From NCBI GenBank assembly GCA_016933985.1, contig JAFGTU010000066.1, forward strand, positions 1-25,495: a DNA stretch of 25,495 nt, read 5' to 3'. The stretch is from Sedimentisphaerales bacterium. GTDB taxonomy: Bacteria > Planctomycetota > Phycisphaerae > Sedimentisphaerales > Anaerobacaceae. The translations under genes were made by a program, and so were the position numbers. Every line of letters begins with the position of its first letter. The first letter of the stretch is position 1. Shown here piece by piece: positions 22,668 to 25,495 of the stretch. Under the pieces are notes generated by a model. The model worked only from the letters and a program-made list of their open reading frames with translations, did not search any database and was not told the DNA's origin.

Positions 22668-24257
22668 TCATTCCTTTGCTCCGTGTTTCTTGAGCAGGGC
22701 AACTATCTTACTACGCTTGGCCTGTTTTGCCCAATCGAGTGGAGTTTGCCCTTTAGCATTGCGGGCATTTACCTTCGCTCCCTTGGAAAGCAACAACTCA
22801 ACAATGCCTTCCCCTGTTTCTTCGGATCTTGCGGCATAGTGTAGTGGAGTGTTGCCCTCCAAATCGACAGGGTTGACCGGAACACCCGCATCAATAAGCT
22901 TCTCTGTAACGTCATACCCTTTCTCCACTGCGTGATGTAGAGCCGTGATACCACCCACGTTCAAGTCGCTCAGAGTCTCGTACTTATAGCGACCTGGAAA
23001 AGGATTATTATTGAACTCGCGGGTAGTCGGTTTCCCCCAAAACACTCTATCACATACCTCAAAGAGTACTATCCAATCTTCTTTGCTTTGACAGTGATCT
23101 TCCCCATCTCGCCAGTGAACGAGGCAATTCTCCTCCACCCCAAGTAGCTTATATACAGGATGAGCGGCCAAGTGAGTGAGATATGTTCCGTAAGGATTGG
23201 TGCTGTAGTCATGGCGAGCATGGGTGTTCAACAGGACCCTTGGGGCAATCAGTGCTTTTGGGAAATGAGCATCAAAAGGCATTCTGCTCTCATGTCCTAC
23301 GAAGAAATAGAGTCGTGGAACCCAGAAGTGTGGAAGTCTTTCGCTAACAGCCGCCAATGCCCACGGGTACTGATTGGGATCGAAGAACCTCCAACTACCA
23401 GTACCACCTGGTCCCGAAACGTGGGGTGCTGTGATCTTGACACGTTCGTCAAATACCCCGGCACATAGAGCCGCTTTGCCCCCTCGTGCGTGGCCCGTAG
23501 CACAAATCTTCGTCGCGTCGATGAAATCTTCGCCACCAATGGCATCAATGACAACTTGATATCCCCACGCCCATGCGGCAATAGTCCCCCAGTCATATTC
23601 GGGATATAGGGTGAATACACCTCTATGTCTGTTTTCTCGTTCGTCCGGTGCCAAATCTGTGCGTATGAATTTGCAGTATACGTAGCCGCGTTTGATAGCT
23701 TCGGATCTGACAAACTCATCAATTCTTTCTCTCCGACCCTCATATATTCTGCGGACGAACTGCTCTGGTACTTCCGAAGCATCAACCAAAAACTCGTCGT
23801 TCTTGATGACTATTGGGAAGCGACCCGGCTTGTTGGGCCTGAAGATAACGGCCCGCAATAAGACTTCTTGTCCGTTACGGGAGATTATCAGGTTAATACG
23901 TGATTGTTTCACCTCTCCGTTACTGACTTGTCTGGAAGAGATACGCTCAACAACTACATTCTTCGGCGTTGGCGGCATATGACCGTATTGGTAATGTGCC
24001 AGCATGGCCTTGAGGTACGCCCTCTGCTCTTCCCATTCGGCGACTGTCTTTGCTTTGGAGCCATCTGCTCTTACGAAGGGATCGGGAAGCCCTTTATGCT
24101 CCGGAAGATCATTCAGGTCCGGGAAAGAGAAAGCATCATTCTTTGGCGGTCTCCTGTAGCCGTCTTTCTCAGTAGGACCATTTTTGCTCTCCGTAATAGC
24201 TGGAAGGCACATCACAAAGCAGACCAACAGTGTGAGTAATAACAAGTTCTTTCTCAT
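22668..24257 (-). CDS. Secreted CE15 (glucuronoyl esterase)-like protein with C-terminal ankyrin repeats, nucleophile Ser replaced by Ala
   Basis: A 529-aa protein. A hydrophobic signal peptide (residues 2-22) precedes an alpha/beta-hydrolase domain like carbohydrate esterase family 15 (about 45-410). It has YDWGTIAAWAWGYQVVIDAI, then TGHARGGKAALCAGVFDER, where CE15 enzymes have GxSRxGK, so the nucleophile is Ala257 (codon GCA). A candidate catalytic His388 (EDHCQSKEDW) is retained. Residues about 430-529 contain three ankyrin-type repeats (ITALHHAVEKG, NTPLHYAARSEETG, QTPLDWAKQAKRS). CE15 enzymes cleave lignin-glucuronoxylan esters; activity here is doubtful. The frame opens at a GTG (24263), but GAGG sits 7 nt before the ATG at 24257, which was chosen. 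Sampled rows look AT-richer than the downstream peptidase gene. Confidence 0.85.
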   Translation of the reverse strand: MRKNLLLLTLLVCFVMCLPAITESKNGPTEKDGYRRPPKNDAFSFPDLNDLPEHKGLPDPFVRADGSKAKTVAEWEEQRAYLKAMLAHYQYGHMPPTPKNVVVERISSRQVSNGEVKQSRINLIISRNGQEVLLRAVIFRPNKPGRFPIVIKNDEFLVDASEVPEQFVRRIYEGRRERIDEFVRSEAIKRGYVYCKFIRTDLAPDERENRHRGVFTLYPEYDWGTIAAWAWGYQVVIDAIGGEDFIDATKICATGHARGGKAALCAGVFDERVKITAPHVSGPGGTGSWRFFDPNQYPWALAAVSERLPHFWVPRLYFFVGHESRMPFDAHFPKALIAPRVLLNTHARHDYSTNPYGTYLTHLAAHPVYKLLGVEENCLVHWRDGEDHCQSKEDWIVLFEVCDRVFWGKPTTREFNNNPFPGRYKYETLSDLNVGGITALHHAVEKGYDVTEKLIDAGVPVNPVDLEGNTPLHYAARSEETGEGIVELLLSKGAKVNARNAKGQTPLDWAKQAKRSKIVALLKKHGAKE

Positions 24258-24415
24258 ATTCACACCTCTATGATAATCGTTCTTAGAATGGGAAGAATAT
24301 CACTATTGGGCGGCTGGAGCAAGCTCTTCTACTCTGCTCGACTATGCCATGCCATTTGGCAGTCGTTTTGGGGGGTTTCCTAAAGATACCCTGCCGGATG
24401 GACTTTTGAAACGCC
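24258..24415. other. Gap between the histidine kinase and the CE15-like gene
   Basis: These 158 bp hold no gene. On the minus strand a TTGCTC and a TATTCT 17 bp apart could be a weak promoter for the CE15-like/S9 pair. The short palindrome TGCCAAATGGCA (24349-24360) is the only other structure seen, and no clear terminator for the kinase was found. Confidence 0.25.
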
Positions 24416-25495
24416 CTAAGTTTTTACTTTGGTCTCGGCTTTCTCCGGGATGAGCGTCACGGGGATATCGAGCCAGAATGTTGAGCCTACGTTGAGCTCG
24501 CTGTCGAGGCCGATATCGCCGGCGAGCAGGCTGGCAAGCTCCTTGCTGATGGTGAGCCCCAATCCGCTGCCCGTCGATACGCGGGTGATTGAGCCGTCAA
24601 CCTGGCTGAATTTGTCGAAGATCTTGTCTCTGTCTTCCTCGGCGATTCCGCATCCCGTATCGGTGACTGCGAAGCGAACGGTCTTTTCATCGAGCATCTT
24701 CGCCTCGATTGTAATCGTGCCTCGGTCGGGCGTGAACTTCACCGCGTTGCTCAGGAAGTTATACAGGATCTGCTGGACCTTGCCCGTGTCCGTCGTGAGA
24801 ATTGGGATAGCCGGATCGACCGTATGCTTCATCTTAATCTTCTTCTTCTTCGCCAGCAGCGAGAAGGAGGCGATCAGACCCTCGCAAAGCTGCTCAGCCG
24901 AGGTCTTCTCTATATGCAGCTCCATCTTGCCGGCCCGAGTCTTCGCCAGGTCGAGTAGGTCGTTAACCATGTTCAGCAGGCTGTTGCCGCTGGTGATGAT
25001 GTTCTCGGCGTACTTCTTGCCCTTGTCGCTCTTCAGCGCACCCGACTTGTCGCGCAGAACCTGCGCAAAGCCCATAATCGCGTTCAGAGGAGTCCTGAAC
25101 TCGTGCGAGATGTTCGCAAGGAACTCGCCCTTGACCTTGTTGGCGCGGAATAGCTCAATATTCCGCTCCGATAGCTCTATAATCTTGCCGTCGAGCTGCT
25201 TGTTCGCCTCCCGCAGTTTCTCCTGCGCCGCCTGGAGACGGTCCAGCATGTTGTTGAATGCCCTTGCCAGCTTCTCATATTCGTCACGCGTCGCGATGGA
25301 GCTTCTTGTGTCCAGGTTGCCCTCCGCAACGTTGTTGGCCAGCGCGCGGAGCTGCCGGATCGGACGAAGGATTACTCGCTGGGTTATCCAGTAGAAGGCG
25401 ACGATCGCCCCTGTAACGCCCACCAGCCAGGATACGCCGATCCAGATACGGTTCAGCGCCACCGTCTTGCTTATCTCGCTCCCGATTCCGCGAGA
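24416..25495 (-). CDS. Membrane sensor histidine kinase (HAMP-HisKA-HATPase), N-terminus beyond window
   Basis: The frame is open to the right edge, so the sensor domain is outside the window; the GTG at 25462 is not taken as the start. The visible 359 residues contain a membrane helix (IWIGVSWLVGVTGAIVAFYWI), a HAMP domain (ILRPIRQLRALANNVAEGNLD to about AFNNMLDRL), a coiled-coil signalling helix, and a HisKA domain with H-box FLANISHEFRTPLNAI (phospho-accepting His). The ATPase domain follows with N-box NFLSNAVKFT, G1 DTGCGIAEED, F-box IFDKFSQVD and G2 GSGLGLTISKEL. No receiver domain follows, so a separate response regulator is expected; none is in the window. The signal sensed is unknown. 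Confidence 0.93.
   Translation of the reverse strand, partial: SRGIGSEISKTVALNRIWIGVSWLVGVTGAIVAFYWITQRVILRPIRQLRALANNVAEGNLDTRSSIATRDEYEKLARAFNNMLDRLQAAQEKLREANKQLDGKIIELSERNIELFRANKVKGEFLANISHEFRTPLNAIMGFAQVLRDKSGALKSDKGKKYAENIITSGNSLLNMVNDLLDLAKTRAGKMELHIEKTSAEQLCEGLIASFSLLAKKKKIKMKHTVDPAIPILTTDTGKVQQILYNFLSNAVKFTPDRGTITIEAKMLDEKTVRFAVTDTGCGIAEEDRDKIFDKFSQVDGSITRVSTGSGLGLTISKELASLLAGDIGLDSELNVGSTFWLDIPVTLIPEKAETKVKT

Noticed and set aside
1..25495. tRNA, rRNA, CRISPR arrays, transposases or attachment sites
   Set aside because: No T-loop/anticodon patterns, regularly spaced direct repeats, transposase motifs or terminal inverted repeats were seen on reading both strands.

Overview
The window (25,495 bp) is a gene-dense bacterial chromosome segment, GC-rich by eye. 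The housekeeping set includes an LPS-export ATPase (LptB) and a YidC with a large N-terminal periplasmic domain, so the cell is diderm. McsA/McsB, a corrinoid-type UroD-like protein, a CE15-like esterase homologue and an S9 peptidase fit Planctomycetota (PVC group, possibly Phycisphaerae). That placement is inferred from gene content, not from a phylogeny. No mobile element, CRISPR array, tRNA or rRNA was seen.

Layout. (1) 1-1675, plus: the end of a UroD/methyltransferase-like gene and a calcineurin-type phosphoesterase. (2) 1712-7292, minus: an lptB-def-fmt-rsmB run behind a good sigma70-like promoter, then a 319-bp gap and dnaA. The gap holds five consensus DnaA boxes, one near-match, a 12-bp perfect inverted repeat and heptameric AT-rich repeats, and is a candidate replication origin or dnaA control region. 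(3) 7582-11814, plus: a tight phosphoesterase-yidC-mnmE operon. yidC-mnmE is part of the ancestral bacterial origin neighbourhood, which adds weight to the origin call. (4) 11836-15899, minus: an amino-acid permease fused to a PTS EIIA-like domain, and dnaK. (5) 16200-20127, minus: coaD, queD, mcsA, mcsB and a secreted serine hydrolase. mcsA-mcsB encode a protein-arginine kinase and its zinc activator. (6) 20128-20603: a 476-bp non-coding interval with three inverted-repeat structures. One looks like a small RNA or elaborate terminator that exposes an anti-Shine-Dalgarno-like CCUCCUCCUU. (7) 20604-25495, minus: a secreted S9 peptidase, a secreted CE15-like protein with ankyrin repeats, and a histidine kinase running off the right edge.

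How the genes work together. The central block serves initiation of replication (dnaA), start and maturation of proteins (fmt, def), rRNA and tRNA modification (rsmB, mnmE, queD), envelope assembly (lptB, yidC) and protein quality control (dnaK, mcsAB). The right end looks like an accessory scavenging module of secreted hydrolases.

Most worth a second look are the strand-specific RNA structure at 20.3 kb, the DnaA-box cluster at 3.3 kb, the serine-to-alanine change in the CE15-like protein, the permease-EIIA fusion, and heptad repeats found both in the dnaA leader and inside the rsmB reading frame.
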